NCBI GenBank assembly: GCA_009760855.2 | Contig: WPIO01000045.1 | Location: forward strand, 152,001 to 216,000 | Length of the DNA: 64,000 nucleotides | Source of the DNA: Cristatella mucedo | Lineage: Eukaryota; Bryozoa; Phylactolaemata; Cristatellidae | Reading direction: 5' to 3' | Shown: positions 10,395 to 21,044 of the stretch, in pieces | Layout of the letters: every line of letters starts with the position of its first letter | Numbering within the stretch: position 1 is the stretch's first letter | Program-made: the position numbers and the translations under genes | The notes under the pieces: generated by a model | What the model saw: only the letters and a program-made list of their open reading frames with translations | Databases searched by the model: none | Told to the model about the DNA's origin: nothing

Positions 10395-12250
10395 CTGTTC
10401 CCCGATTCCTGGCTGCACCTCAATGTCTACATTTAAGTAGGTCACTAGTGATCTAGTCTTGAAGCTCGTATCTCAATCAAAGAAGACAACAAGTCCTCTG
10501 GACCCTATTCCCACTGTCCTGCTCCTACGTTGCATTGATCTGCTGCTGCCATGCATAACTAACATCATTAATATGTCATTTGTCTCAGGTCATGTCCCAG
10601 CACCTTTCAAAAAAAGCAGTAGTCAGGCCACTTCTCAAGAAATCGACACCAGACCAAGAGAACTTAAGCAACTACCGCCCAGTCTCCCTTCTACCATTCC
10701 TATCAAAGACACTAAAACTAGTCGTGGCAGACCAGCTAAACTCATATATCGAAACATCACACTTTGCTAGTAAGTTCCAGTCTGGCTTTAGAGCTAATCA
10801 AATCATCTAAGAGTCAGCATTGCATAGGGTATACAACGACCTATTTAGGAATGCAGACATGGGTAGAGTGTCCCTGCTTGTTTTGCTCGATCTTTCGGCA
10901 GCTTTTGATACCATCAGTCACAAAGTTCTTCTGGAGCGCCTCTCATCTCGCCTGGGCATCACTGCACTGCTCTGCAGTGGTTCAGGTCCTATCTCAGTGG
11001 GAGATTCCAGAGTATGGACGTGAATGGACAATGATCATCTGAGGTACCTCTGAAATGTGGGGTACCTCAGGGCTCCGTGCTAGGTCCGGTTCTTTTCACG
11101 GTTTATACTCTCCCTGTTGCTGGTGTGACTGCCAAGCACAATTTAGGCTTTCACATCTATGCGAATGACAATCAGTTGTACCTTTGTTTTGATCCCTCCC
11201 AGCCATCGAGCACGTCAAATTCTCTCAACTCAGTTGCTGCGTGTATTGATAACATCCACACATGGATGGCAGCAAATTTTCTAAAACTAAAAGATGATAA
11301 AACTAGCTTACTAGTTATGGGTAAACCCAGTGCGATTCCCAAATTGGAAAGGATGACTCTCAAAATTGGCTCAGCCAGCATATCTCCAGTTGACTCCGCT
11401 CGAAATCTAGGTGTAATATTCCAAAGCAACCTCTCGTTAGGCGACCATATCAGCTCCACCGTCAAATCTGCCTATTTTCAGGTTCATAACAATTGCTAAA
11501 ATTCGGGCTTGTTTAGATAAGGATACCACGTGCAAAATGGTCCATGCATTCGTGACATCCCGCATCGACTTCTGCAACTCACTGCTTACTGGCCTACCGG
11601 CATGTGCCATCAGGTGATTGCAGCTGGTGCAAAACTCTGCAGCTAGGCTTTTCTGGCGTGAGCGTCGCAGTTGCCACATTACTCCACTTCTCGCCGACCT
11701 GCACTGGCTACCAGTCAAGCAACGGAATGACTTCAAGGTTTTGTCACTCACTTTTAGGTCCCTTCATTCTATGGCTCCAGCCTATCTCTCCGACACACTC
11801 CCCCATCAGGCCAAGCATCGTACCACCCGCTTTTCGGAATCCAACAGTCTAGAAATACCTCGTACATACCTCAAATCCTTTGGAGACCGTGCATTTAGTT
11901 CGTACGCTCCCAAAGCCTGAAACTACCTCCCGACTTGCGTCAGAACGTACCCTGACCTGACCACATTTAAAAGAACTTAAAAACGCACCTCTTTATGACA
12001 GCATTAGTGGGTCCCTGTGATTCGTCCTTCCTATACTTATGCGTGCTGACACTGTGCATGCTGCCACTAGTCACATTTGCATGCTGACCCTGTGCATGTC
12101 ACCCCTAACCATGTAATTCAATTTTTTTTATTATCAAACATGATGATATTCACCATTCAATTGCATTTCCCTTTGCATCAAATGCAAAGCGCTTAGGGAG
12201 AGATTTAGTTCTCTGAGGGTGCTTTATCAAGTGCAGCATTATTATTTTTA
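10395..12250 (+). mobile_element. LINE family A, RT to 3' tail (A2)
   Basis: A 5'-truncated copy with frameshifts. The RT N-terminal block (NYRPVSLLPFLSKTLK, near 10661-10711) is followed by motif A LLVLLDLSAAFDT (about 10877-10915). Motif B follows a stop near 11080 (GPVLFTVYTLP), and a mutated motif C reads YANDNQLY (about 11157-11180), having lost one catalytic Asp. The C-terminal domain is at 11618-11920, and the 3' UTR ends in the TAAAGCG/ACTTTATC-type hairpin and ATT repeats at 12180-12250. The broken frames and YADD loss make it inactive. Confidence 0.8.
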
Positions 12251-12309
12251 TTAATATATATCTACTAGAAATATGTAGCACAAAGCCCAATTTGAATTAC
12301 TTTCTCGAG

Positions 12310-12422
12310 CATACTGCTGGGTGTTTGCCAACAATAAATTCCCTTATAGCACATGTAAAATGCCTAGAAAGAGATTACGTTCACTCTGAGAGCTATGTAT
12401 AACCATGTTATCATAATTATAA
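12310..12422 (+). mobile_element. LINE A 3' tail fragment
   Basis: AATTCCCTTATAGCACATG, TAAAATGCCTAGAAAGAG and CTCTGAGAGCTATGTATAAC are a degraded family A tail that directly abuts the family B copy B2. Confidence 0.55.
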
Positions 12423-12424
12423 CT

Positions 12425-13395
12425 GACGTCGAATTTAGGTGTCGTTTTTGATAGCTGCCTAAATTTTAAAAGCTTTATTCAGAAGACTACTTTTACTGCT
12501 AGCTGTCACATCTGATCGCTATCTGAATTGGTCCAGCGGTTAAGGTGCTCGCCCCAACCTAGGTCCGGCTGAGGTCATGAGGTCGAGCCCTGAGGCATAT
12601 TCGAACCGCCTGAATAGAGATTACTTTGACTTGGATGGCTATACAAATGCATTTTTATTTTATTATTGTACTAGTATCTAAGATAAGGAGCTGTATCCCA
12701 CGGTGGCTTGCAAAAAATTCAACTAGCTCTTTAGTTCTGTCTTGGCTTGATTATTATAATTCTTTTTTGGCTGGGCTACCGAAAAAGAAACTAGGCCGCT
12801 GGCTATGAATATTACTGCAAGGCTAGCTTTCAAGTGCCACAGGTTTGACCGCGTGTCTCCTTTGCTAAAGAGCTAGGATGGCTGCCGGTTTATCAACTGA
12901 TTCAGTGCAAAGCTCTTACGCTGACCCGCAAAGCCTGCCACGGCTTGGCTCCTTCGTACCCAGCTGAACTGCTGCATCATTTTCAGCGTGTTCGTGCCCT
13001 CAGATCCTGTGTGGACAACAAATTAGCTGTTCCGTTCCTCTGCATTTAAGACAGATGGTGAAAGAAGCTTTAGCTCAGCAGGTCTTAAACTTTGGAAGTT
13101 GCTTCCTTGGTTCTTACGGAACGACTGCTACTCTCCTGCTACCGACTATGGCTCATCGTTTCCAGTGGTCCTGAGCTGCTACTTCCAGGCTACTCACTAC
13201 CACAACTGCTCGCCCGACTCTGCTATGCGTCTCACTTTCTCTTTCTTATGTGGGATAAAATATGTTAGCTACCGAAAGCATACCGTGAGCCATCTAGGCT
13301 GTGAGTGCTCCATACAAAACTCTCTTGTTCCACACCCCCGTAGTCTCTCTGGCTTTGTTGAGTTGCAGACAGAGATACAGTATATTACATTTACG
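12425..13395 (+). mobile_element. LINE family B, RT C-terminal part to 3' end (B2)
   Basis: Begins within the RT (GACGTCGAATTTAGGTGTCG) and follows the B1 order: IRSCIPRWLAKNSTSSLVLS (about 12674-12733), LTRKACHGLAPSYPAELLH, the WNSFP-like region and C-terminal SHLGCE. It ends with ACAGAGATACAGTATATTAC. Several frameshifts. A SINE-1 copy is inserted at 12528-12668. Confidence 0.75.
12528..12668 (+). mobile_element. SINE-1 copy inserted in LINE B2
   Basis: Head GGTCCAGCGGTTAAGGTGCT, B-box-like GAGGTCGAGCCCTGAGGC, short tail GCCTGAATAGAGATTAC ... GGCTATACAAATGC, then TTTTATTTTATTATT. LINE B reading resumes on both sides. Flanking TATCTGA (12520s) and TATCTAA (12670s) may be the target duplication. 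Confidence 0.68.
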
Positions 13396-14160
13396 TCAAG
13401 CCATTGTGCATCTGCAATATTGGGCAATGCATGTCAGTTGGCCTAAATGACTTTCTTCAATACTACAATATACTCTAATCAAAATCAAAACTCACCCGAA
13501 TCTTGCTAGCCAAATCATCAATTAAGATTTGTGTAATCGTGAAATCCATTGAAAGTGCACACACACACATGCGTGTCGGTTCACTTGCCAGCTCGCGGAC
13601 ACTTTGACTGGCTGCAATGGTTTGGACTTATACTGAACCCAATTGAAAGACGATCGGAAATAGTAGCTCTAGAACCTCCAATTTGTATAGCATCATACTC
13701 GACTGTCCATGCAAAGTGAACTCGAGCAATTTCACAATGGTGTGCTATCGCCTTGTCATGGAATGGACTGCATGTGACTGCAATCGCCTGGTAAAATAAT
13801 TCAATCCACTGCAATCCGCCGTAAGATTCGTGAAATCAGATGCATACTGCCGCAAGTTTGAATAGGAGTTAAAGTGCACGGTGCTTGAAGTGCAGGCATG
13901 CAATTTCAACAAACCGTGCATGCTGGATGTCGTTAAATGCTCAGCATTTAACTATTGCAATGGCCAGGGTCAATCAGGCGGCCGCTACAATATGCAGCAC
14001 CTTGACAGGTAATCGGCTGGACAAAACTGAAATTTTATTTCACAAACGTTTTACTGCTGTAAAAGCGAACTCTGACATTTCAAGCCCTGTCTTTGGTTAG
14101 TCAGCTGGCAATTCACATCCGTTGAAAATACCGCAGTCAATCAAATGTTTTCATAAATTA
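13396..14160. repeat. Degenerate tandem repeat of about 170 bp, block 1
   Basis: A conserved core like CTGCAATGGCCTGGGC appears at about 13612, 13778 and 13955 (spacing 166 and 177 bases), each in similar surroundings. The same core recurs at 43.5-44.2 kb. Units are strongly diverged, so this is an old satellite-like array or several copies of one repeat. Confidence 0.5.
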
Positions 14161-15088
14161 CTATAAATCCAAGGCACGAAGATCCGGCAGTGATTGCCTG
14201 CTGCTGCGCAGTATGTTTAAAGCATACCCAAGAGATGATGTTGGGAACGCTCATTCTCGGGCGGTGTACATAGATCGACTGTAAGGACAAGAATCGATGC
14301 CGAAACTCGAAAACTCAAAAAGTTGGCCACAGATTGACCAAAAACCAAATGCGAGAAGCTTCCAGTTACGTTGTATATTGTAGTGCACTGCGTTTAAAAT
14401 ATATCCAAATATTGTAAAGCACTATCGCTCGTATCGAAAGCGTTGGGCCCTAAGCACAGATCAACTGCAAAAGCATCTGGCTAATTCTGCTCTGCACTTG
14501 CTGTCAGCTTGCGAGCGCAGACTGGGAGCACGATCCGTGATTGCATCATCGTACAGCTGCCACTTGAGTACTAGAGTGCTCGATCGAATCGAATACGGCC
14601 ATTCGAAAGCCATTTAGACAACCGTGGTCTGTCCAACGTAGCAGCCTAATAGCCTCCGAATCGCAAACATGGAAAATTACGTAGCCCTACACCGATTCAA
14701 ATAGCAACGGCCAAGTGCAAAGAAGGTAAATCGAAAGCGAGAGGAAACCCTGAAGCAGGTGAGCTTGGGCGGTGACTGGCTATCAGCGTTTACTCGCTGA
14801 GCCGGATAAGACAAAGGTGACGGATTCGGCAATGCATCATGCTGGGCACTTCGGAACGAAGCCATCCCAATGCAAGCCCACATTCCGGCACAGATTCGGC
14901 ACTAGTCGGGCGCTAGCAGCAGTCAGCAAGCTAGGCGCTGCAAAGCTCCGGCGACACTTTGCAGCATTTCGCCGAGCTTCGCTGCCCTGGAAGAGCGAAC
15001 GCCTGACCTTCGTTCGCTCATCATCAAACGGGTCAAGGTTAACCTGCAAAGTTGTCTATCGACCGGCTCCGCCAGCCTGCCAGCCACG
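14161..15088. other. Sequence downstream of the GT14 gene
   Basis: No other gene recognised; it should include the 3' UTR of the GT14 gene. A minus-strand AATAAA lies at 14034-14039, just inside the neighbouring repeat block, about 1 kb beyond the stop; whether it is used is unknown. Confidence 0.3.
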
Positions 15089-16591
15089 TCATCCCTTTTT
15101 CGACGACATTGCGGTCATATTCGCTGCCAGGTTATATTGCCCGGTCATATTCGTCGCTCGCCAGTCGTAGGGGTCGCGTCGGTGTGGCCCAGTTCCGAGA
15201 GACGGTGCGCGGCCACCTCGATCGGCTCGCCCAGCGTAAGACGAAGGCGGCAGAGAAAGAAACGCGTTTCGAGCCCTGTCCGGCCGCACCTTGCGATGTT
15301 GCACGCTCTCGACGAGGCAGCGAACGGCCACCGGGTCGTCTTGGAAGTAGAACTTGTTGGCGAAGGTGAACTGACTTCGCAGCAGGCGCGGCAAGTCGCC
15401 CGAGCGGAAGATGCACACGCCACGCACGTATCGGCCCGAGCATGCGCCGTCTCGGCCGTTTCGCCACTGCACGGCACGCGTCTTTCGCCCGCCGTAGTAG
15501 CCGCCGGGCGTGGCGGGCGCGGCGACGAGCGTGGCGAAGTAGTGCTCCTCGGGGCAGAGCGTGTCGCTGAACCAGCCGTACAGCTGACGGCCGACGCCGC
15601 CCGGCTCCAGCATGTAGTCGACGAACGCTCGACTGAACGCACCGTAGGCCGAGCTCTTCCGAATGCGGAAGCGTCCGGGAGGCGGCGGCTTGCGGGCGAG
15701 AGGCGGCCGACACTTGACAGTCCGATTTGTGCCAGAATCCAGGCACCAGTACGAGTGCATCCAGCGGTAGTGGTTCGACGTCTCCGGTAGGACGTTGACG
15801 TGACTGGAGCCGTTCAGAGCGCGCAGCTCTCGCACCAGCTCGTAGTTGCTCTTGAGCGGCAGCTCCTGGCCGGCGACGTTGAGAAAGTAGCGCCACGGGA
15901 CGTCGGACTGCTGCGCCAGGCGCATGCACTCCACGTCGGCCTCCATTTGCGAGACGCTGCGGTAAACGAAGTCGTCGCGGACGGGCGCAAGACGCACGTT
16001 GGGCAGGCACTCGGCGAGCCGATGCATGGCGGCCAGGAAACTCGGTGCTGCACCGCCGTCGGCGTGTATGCAGTAAAAGTTGTGCGGCGAGTAGATAGCG
16101 CGCAGCAGCAGTTCGACTTGCGTGGCGCACTCGTGCACGCGCAGTGCGTAGGCGAGCCGGAAGTCGAGCTCGTCCGCGAGTGGCGAGTACCCGCCGTAGG
16201 CGTCGGTGCGAAGCCGCTCGCACGACGCGTTACCGAGTTCGCGGTCCCTGTGGCACCAGAACGAGCGCTTGCGGGTTTTGACGAAGCGCTGCACGCTCCG
16301 CTGCTCTTCAGGGTCGCCCTGCAGCAGCCGCTCGCAGCGCTCGCCCGTATAGTTGAGGTACTCGGGCAGCCAGGCGTCGGCGGTGAACGCCGACGGTGCC
16401 GCTACGGCTGGCAGCACGGACGGAAGCGTCGGCGGCTGAGCCCCAAGGAGGCGGTAGCTGGATTGAACCGCATGAAGGGCGTGAACGAACCGACGTTCAT
16501 GCCGCTTCGCCACGGTCACCAGCATCACGCCGACGGTGAGCGAGGCAAGAGCAGCGGCCGCCAAGCTTTTCCGGCCCGCCCGGCCAGCCAT
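15089..16591 (-). CDS. GT14 core-2/I-branching beta-1,6-GlcNAc transferase-like protein, single exon
   Basis: Predicted type II Golgi membrane glycosyltransferase that would add beta-1,6-linked GlcNAc to galactosyl/GalNAc glycans (GCNT family, GT14). From the ATG at 16591 the protein is 500 residues. It has a short basic N-terminus, one membrane segment (about residues 10-28), a variable stem, and a catalytic domain at about 144-431. Family hallmarks are RAIYSPHNFYCIHAD (164-178), WRYFLNVAGQELPLKSN (233-249), a CPEEH motif at 346-350 matching the acidic region of the catalytic base in GCNT1, and YVRGVCIF and FANKF whose Arg390 and Lys413 match UDP-phosphate contacts known in GCNT1. Many cysteines and several N-glycosylation sites (NYT, NAS, NGS, NRT, NMT) fit a secretory protein. 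The frame stays open upstream only to a TTG at 16657; no in-frame ATG lies above 16591, so I chose 16591. A 5' non-coding exon is possible (CTCTCCAG just upstream). The C-terminal 50 residues or so are low-similarity tail. GC and CpG content is much higher than in the neighbours. Exact acceptor specificity cannot be told. Confidence 0.88.
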   Translation of the reverse strand: MAGRAGRKSLAAAALASLTVGVMLVTVAKRHERRFVHALHAVQSSYRLLGAQPPTLPSVLPAVAAPSAFTADAWLPEYLNYTGERCERLLQGDPEEQRSVQRFVKTRKRSFWCHRDRELGNASCERLRTDAYGGYSPLADELDFRLAYALRVHECATQVELLLRAIYSPHNFYCIHADGGAAPSFLAAMHRLAECLPNVRLAPVRDDFVYRSVSQMEADVECMRLAQQSDVPWRYFLNVAGQELPLKSNYELVRELRALNGSSHVNVLPETSNHYRWMHSYWCLDSGTNRTVKCRPPLARKPPPPGRFRIRKSSAYGAFSRAFVDYMLEPGGVGRQLYGWFSDTLCPEEHYFATLVAAPATPGGYYGGRKTRAVQWRNGRDGACSGRYVRGVCIFRSGDLPRLLRSQFTFANKFYFQDDPVAVRCLVESVQHRKVRPDRARNAFLSLPPSSYAGRADRGGRAPSLGTGPHRRDPYDWRATNMTGQYNLAANMTAMSSKKG

Positions 16592-18090
16592 TGGAGTGGT
16601 CGTTCTCCTTGCAAGCTGGAGAGTGGTCAGAGCCTTAAAGCTGGGTCTCGGAGCCAATCGCTGTGCTTCCGAAGCTGCTCACTGGCTGCCTGCAAAAAAT
16701 GGAAGTTCACGAGCTGCTTGCCGGTCGGAGTTGAATGCGGCAGAGACCCTTTCGAAAATTTCGAAGCAGTTGCCTCTTGCTCATAAGTACAACCACTGCA
16801 GCTGCACTTCCCGTGCAAAGTTGCATCTCTCTTTGCCAGATTGAAAGGTTTTCTCTCGCCATATAGACCGCTGGACCGTAAAGGATTTAAAGTAATCTCA
16901 GGCGAATCTTGTCAGTGGCCGGCATTTATCATTAGCCTACGACCAGCAGGCAAACCAAATACTGCGATTTGCCGAGTTCCCAGTCCAGGACATTCAATCG
17001 AGTGCCTTTCGCATCCAGCACACTCTGCTAGCGAAGCCAACGATTGATAGTTCACGGCACCTGAGTGGAATGTCAGGAAATGACCCAATGGCTAATAAGC
17101 ATCGCTTCTGCTGTCGCCGCATTCAACCACTATCCTTTAATTCGCCATACAGTGTAACATATTCGCTCACTGGATGCAGTCCGGTTAATGTAAGTGTTCA
17201 TGAACACTCGAAAGCCTTAGCTAACGAAATGAGAAATATAATAAAAATTACAATGTACAATAATGGTACGCTAAAAACGAAACTTCCGATTGCTTTTTTG
17301 GGCTTCTTTTTGAAAGGGCTAGAGGTAGGCTCAGCATGAGCAGTGAACAATTACCGCCTGGGAAGTGCATCGGCTAGCTACGTGCTCAGTTTCTGTTGAC
17401 AGAGCGTATTGGAAATTTTCACTGTCACACTCGTTGCAGCTCTGCCAAACAAACATATTCAGCCACAACACAAAGACGCGTCTGCTAGCTCTTTCGCGGA
17501 TGAGGTAATTACACACCATGGAGCGAACCAAAACCAAAGCAGTCGTTTACAGATAAAAATATTGATGCATATGGAGCTGTATATTACTTTTAATCGGCTC
17601 GCACCGTGATTTGGCTACTTATCTCAGATGCTACCATCCAGCGATTGTGGGGAGAGCAAGACAATTAAGGCATACAGGAGGATTACCTTGCAAATAATTC
17701 AAAAAAAACTTGAGATTCATACTTTTAAAAATTTTCAACTTAAGAAGTATTTAATAATGGCAGTAACAATGCATTTTAATTCGCCTAAAGATAACTAGAT
17801 CTGGGTGGTATGCAATTATCACTCGATCAATTATTCTTAGGAGCGAAGGCTGTAGATTGTAGATAGCGAAGGCTGTAGATGCACACACAAGGCCTGTTGA
17901 TAATAGAACTTGCAGTTTCAGAATTAAATGCTTGACACTGACTATTCACCTTGGTGACGCACGCGCAATGAAAGGCTCATTTTTAGCTTTGCTGTTTACG
18001 TTTCAGGGTGCTTGGAGGCACTTAGGGGCAATCTTCTTGGCTCTTAAACTCCGACGTTAAACTTAGGAAAGAAAAACGAAAAGAAAATAT
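16592..18090. other. Upstream region of the GT14 gene, otherwise unassigned
   Basis: The promoter and any 5' UTR exon of the GT14 gene should lie here, but no clear TATA box or start signal could be picked out. Short frames show no family resemblance. A small duplication of GCGAAGGCTGTAGAT occurs at about 17843 and 17867. Confidence 0.3.
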
Positions 18091-18099
18091 GCAGGCGGG

Positions 18100-18340
18100 A
18101 CCTGAATACTGAGTGCTTGCCTGGCTAAGACTGACTAAGAGACGAACAAAATTATCGAATAATTCAAACCACACCCAAAGCCGGTACATCGCTTTTTAAT
18201 GGTAGCCGAATCAGATCATGCAGGAGCGATTCGGTGCAAGGTGTTGCTTGGGATATTCAACGCAATCAGATCGTTTTAAATATTAGGAGAGACCTGAATA
18301 CTGACTGTGTTGCCTCGCTAAGACTGACTTTATTTAAGCT
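18100..18340 (+). repeat. Direct repeat of about 45 bp, 192 bp apart
   Basis: CCTGAATACTGAGTGCTTGC ... GGCTAAGACTGACTAAG at 18101 and CCTGAATACTGACTGTGTTG ... CGCTAAGACTGACTTTA at 18293. The second copy overlaps the left inverted repeat of the segment starting at 18317. Confidence 0.65.
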
Positions 18341-18663
18341 CCGTAACGCCGTCGTCTCGCTCTTTCTCCTCTTCTCTCTTCTCCCGCTTCTCTGCTTCCT
18401 CGTTTCTCTCGCTTTTTCTCTTCTCACTCGCCCTCGACGCTCGCTGTCGCAGAGCTGCTCGCTCCGTATTCCGCGGCCGCCCACCTTTCTAGCGACCACT
18501 TCCGCCACAACCCCGTCAATCCTTCTCGTCCACTCGCGCTCGCTGTGCGTCGATGCGCCTCTCCGCAGCCTCTCGGCGGCGGCGGTGGCGGCGGCGCCTC
18601 CGGCTGTCGCCCATCCTGCGCTGCCGCCCACCGTAAGGCTGGGCTCTGGCTTCGCCTCTAGAC

Positions 18664-18714
<51 letters not shown>

Positions 18715-18775
18715 TGCTCACTCGGCTCATACTCAGCTCTCTCCTCATTTAAGCTTGAATAAAGTCAGTCTTAGC
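18317..18775. mobile_element. Pyrimidine-rich segment with 24-bp terminal inverted repeats
   Basis: The left arm 18317-18340 (GCTAAGACTGACTTTATTTA...) and right arm 18752-18775 (reverse complement GCTAAGACTGACTTTATTCA...) match at 23 of 24 positions. A second inverted pair lies outside (CTAAGACTGACTAAG near 18124, CTTAGTCAGTCTTAG at 18776). The interior is C/T-rich with a (CT)n run at 18665-18710. It could be a MITE-like element; no target duplication was seen. The 172-codon plus frame inside is low-complexity and not called as a gene. Confidence 0.45.
18665..18712. repeat. (CT)n microsatellite
   Basis: CTCGCTCGCTCTCTCTCTCT continuing as pure CT dinucleotides within the inverted-repeat segment. 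Confidence 0.9.
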
Positions 18776-18790
18776 CTTAGTCAGTCTTAG

Positions 18791-19354
18791 TCAGACTAAG
18801 CTGTATACAAGATATATTTAAGCTGTGCAAGCTTTATTTACCTCGGCCACTACTTGACTGTTCTGAGGAAAATTTTGAATTGTGCTCAGCTCAGCTTGTA
18901 CACAGTACACTAGCTCAGACGTCGGCAAATTCCGGCCTTTAGGCCAGATCCAGTCTAGCTAGTGCTCCAGTGCGGCCAAGCGGCTCCCTAGTTATTTATT
19001 GATGGATCCGGCCTATTTGAGTTGTCTCGTTTTTCTTCCCCTTTACCATAGAGGTACTTTGACTTATGAGTATCCCAACTAGCCAGTTTTTGATGCACGA
19101 GCCGTCTCTCGGCCGCTTTTTGCTTTGAGTTGAGATCTAGCTGTAATTGTGGTTGATTTTGCTTCTCGCGTTTCACAGCATTAAGAGGGCGTCACCGCTA
19201 CGCCCACTCCCTGCTGGCGTAGTGGGATTGGTTTTTTTCTGGCCCAGTGTGCCATCTTGACCTCTTAAAATGGCCTAACAGTACAAAACGTTTGCCGACC
19301 TATGCAGTATTTTATTACTGAGTCCGTTGGATCACATCTGGGTTTTCGGATACG
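18791..19354. other. Unassigned region
   Basis: No recognised gene or repeat. Confidence 0.35.
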
Positions 19355-20832
19355 TAATAATAATAATAATATTGCACTTGATAAAGCGCCCTCAGAGAAC
19401 TTAATCTCTTTCTAGGCGCTTTACATTTGCTGCAAAGTGATACGCAATAGAATAGTAAGTAAAATCATGCTTGAAAAACAAACAAAATGAATAACATGGT
19501 TAGGGGTTACATGCACTGGGTCAGCATGCAAATGTGGTTAGTGGCAGCATGAACAGTGTCAGCACGCATAAGCACATCGAGGACGAATCACAAGGACCAC
19601 TAAATGCTGTCCTAAATAGGTATGTTTTTAAGTTTCTTTTAAATGTGGTCAGGTCAGGGGATGTTCTGATGCAGGTCGGGAGGGAGTTCCAGGCTGTGGG
19701 AGCATACGAGCTAAATGCACGGTCTCCAAAGGATTTAAGGTTTGTACGAGGTATTTCTAGACTGTTGGATTCCGAAAAGCGAGTGGTACGATGCTTTGCC
19801 TGATGGGGTAGTATCTCTGAAAGATAGGCTGGAGCCATAGAATGAAGAGACCTAAAAGTGAGCGACAAAACCTTGAAGTCAATCCGTTGCTTGACTGGTA
19901 ACCAGTGCAGGTCGGCGAGAAGTGGAGTAATGTGGCAACTGCGACGCTCACGGCAGACAAGCCTAGCTGCAGAGTTTTGCACCAGCTGCAATCGCCTGAT
20001 CGCACATGCTGGTAGGCCAGTAAGCAGTGAGTTGCAGAAGTCGAGACGAGATGTCACGAATGCATGGACCAACTTGGACGTGGTATCCTTATCTAAACAA
20101 GCCCTAATTTTAGCAATGTTATGAAGCTGAAAATAGGCTGATTTGACTGTGGAGCTGATGTGGTCGTCTAACGAGAGGTCGCTTTGGAATATGACACCTA
20201 GATTTCGAGCTGATGCAACTGGAGATATGCTGGCAGAGCCAATTTTGAAAGTCAGCCTTTCCAATTTCTGAATAACACTAGGTTTGCCCATAACTAGTAA
20301 GTTAGTTTTATCATCGTTTAGTTTTAGAAAATTTGCTGCCATCCATGATCGGATGTCATCAATGCATGCAGCAAGTGAGTTGAGAGAATTTGAGGTGCTC
20401 GAAGGCTGGGAGGGATCAAAGCAAAGGTACAACTGAGTGTCATCCGCATAGAAGTGAAAGCCTAGATTGTGCTTGGCAATCACATCAGCGAGAGGGAGAG
20501 TATAGACGGTGAAAAGGACCGGACCTAGCACAGAGCCCTGAGGTACTCCATATTTTAGAGGTACTTCAGATGATCTTTGTCCATTCACATCAACACTCTG
20601 GAGTCTCCCACTGAGATAGGACCTGAACCACTGCAGAGCAGTGCCAGTGATGCCCAGGCGAGATGAGAGGCGCTCTAGAAGTACTTTGTGATCGATGGTA
20701 TCAAAAGCTGCCGAAAGATCGAGCAAAACAAGAAGAGACACTCTACCCATGTCTGCATTCCTAAGTAGGTCGTTGTATACCCGAAGCAATGCTGACTCTG
20801 TGGAGTGATTAGCTCTAAAGTATCCTGAAAGT
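19355..20832 (-). mobile_element. LINE family A, best-preserved RT copy (A1)
   Basis: One uninterrupted minus frame (20864-19521) covers most of the RT and the whole C-terminal part: LLVLLDLSAAFDTIDH (motif A), [14 protein letters not shown] (motif B), and [11 protein letters not shown] (motif C, YADD at 20439-20450). It continues through [36 protein letters not shown], and ends after WNSLPTCIRTSPDLTTFKRN. LINE similarity starts at about 20832 (FRANHSTES); the frame above it opens with TTG and is not LINE, so the 5' truncation removes the endonuclease and RT N-terminus. The 3' UTR contains AATAACATGGTTAGGGGT. The 3' end has a 9-bp stem TAAAGCGCC/GGCGCTTTA plus an inner AGAGA/TCTCT stem, then (ATT)n, typical of L2-type LINEs. 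It looks recent. Confidence 0.88.
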
Positions 20833-21044
20833 ATGTTCAGAGTCAAACGAGATACAACAGGCAAGCTAGTCCAATGCAGTGTGACAGGCCGTCAAGGCTT
20901 CCGAAGCCAATTGCTGGACTCCCAGCATTTTGTTTTACGACCTATACGGTTGGCATAGAACACCTCTAGTTTTTAGATTTATCTAGCAAAGGTTTGTTAA
21001 CCAACACTAGAATACCTACTACTTACAGTACTGATGAAGAACCA

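Noticed and set aside
15132-16223. 363-codon minus frame rich in Arg and Ala
   Set aside because: Shifted frame of the GT14 gene with no domain and low-complexity composition.
15800-16786. 328-codon plus-strand frame
   Set aside because: Antisense to the GT14 gene; GC-rich coding DNA leaves shadow frames open, and only the minus frame has family motifs.
18234-18752. 172-codon plus frame, possible secreted or membrane protein
   Set aside because: Ser/Leu-rich because of the CT-rich tract; it ends in pure microsatellite and lies between inverted repeats.
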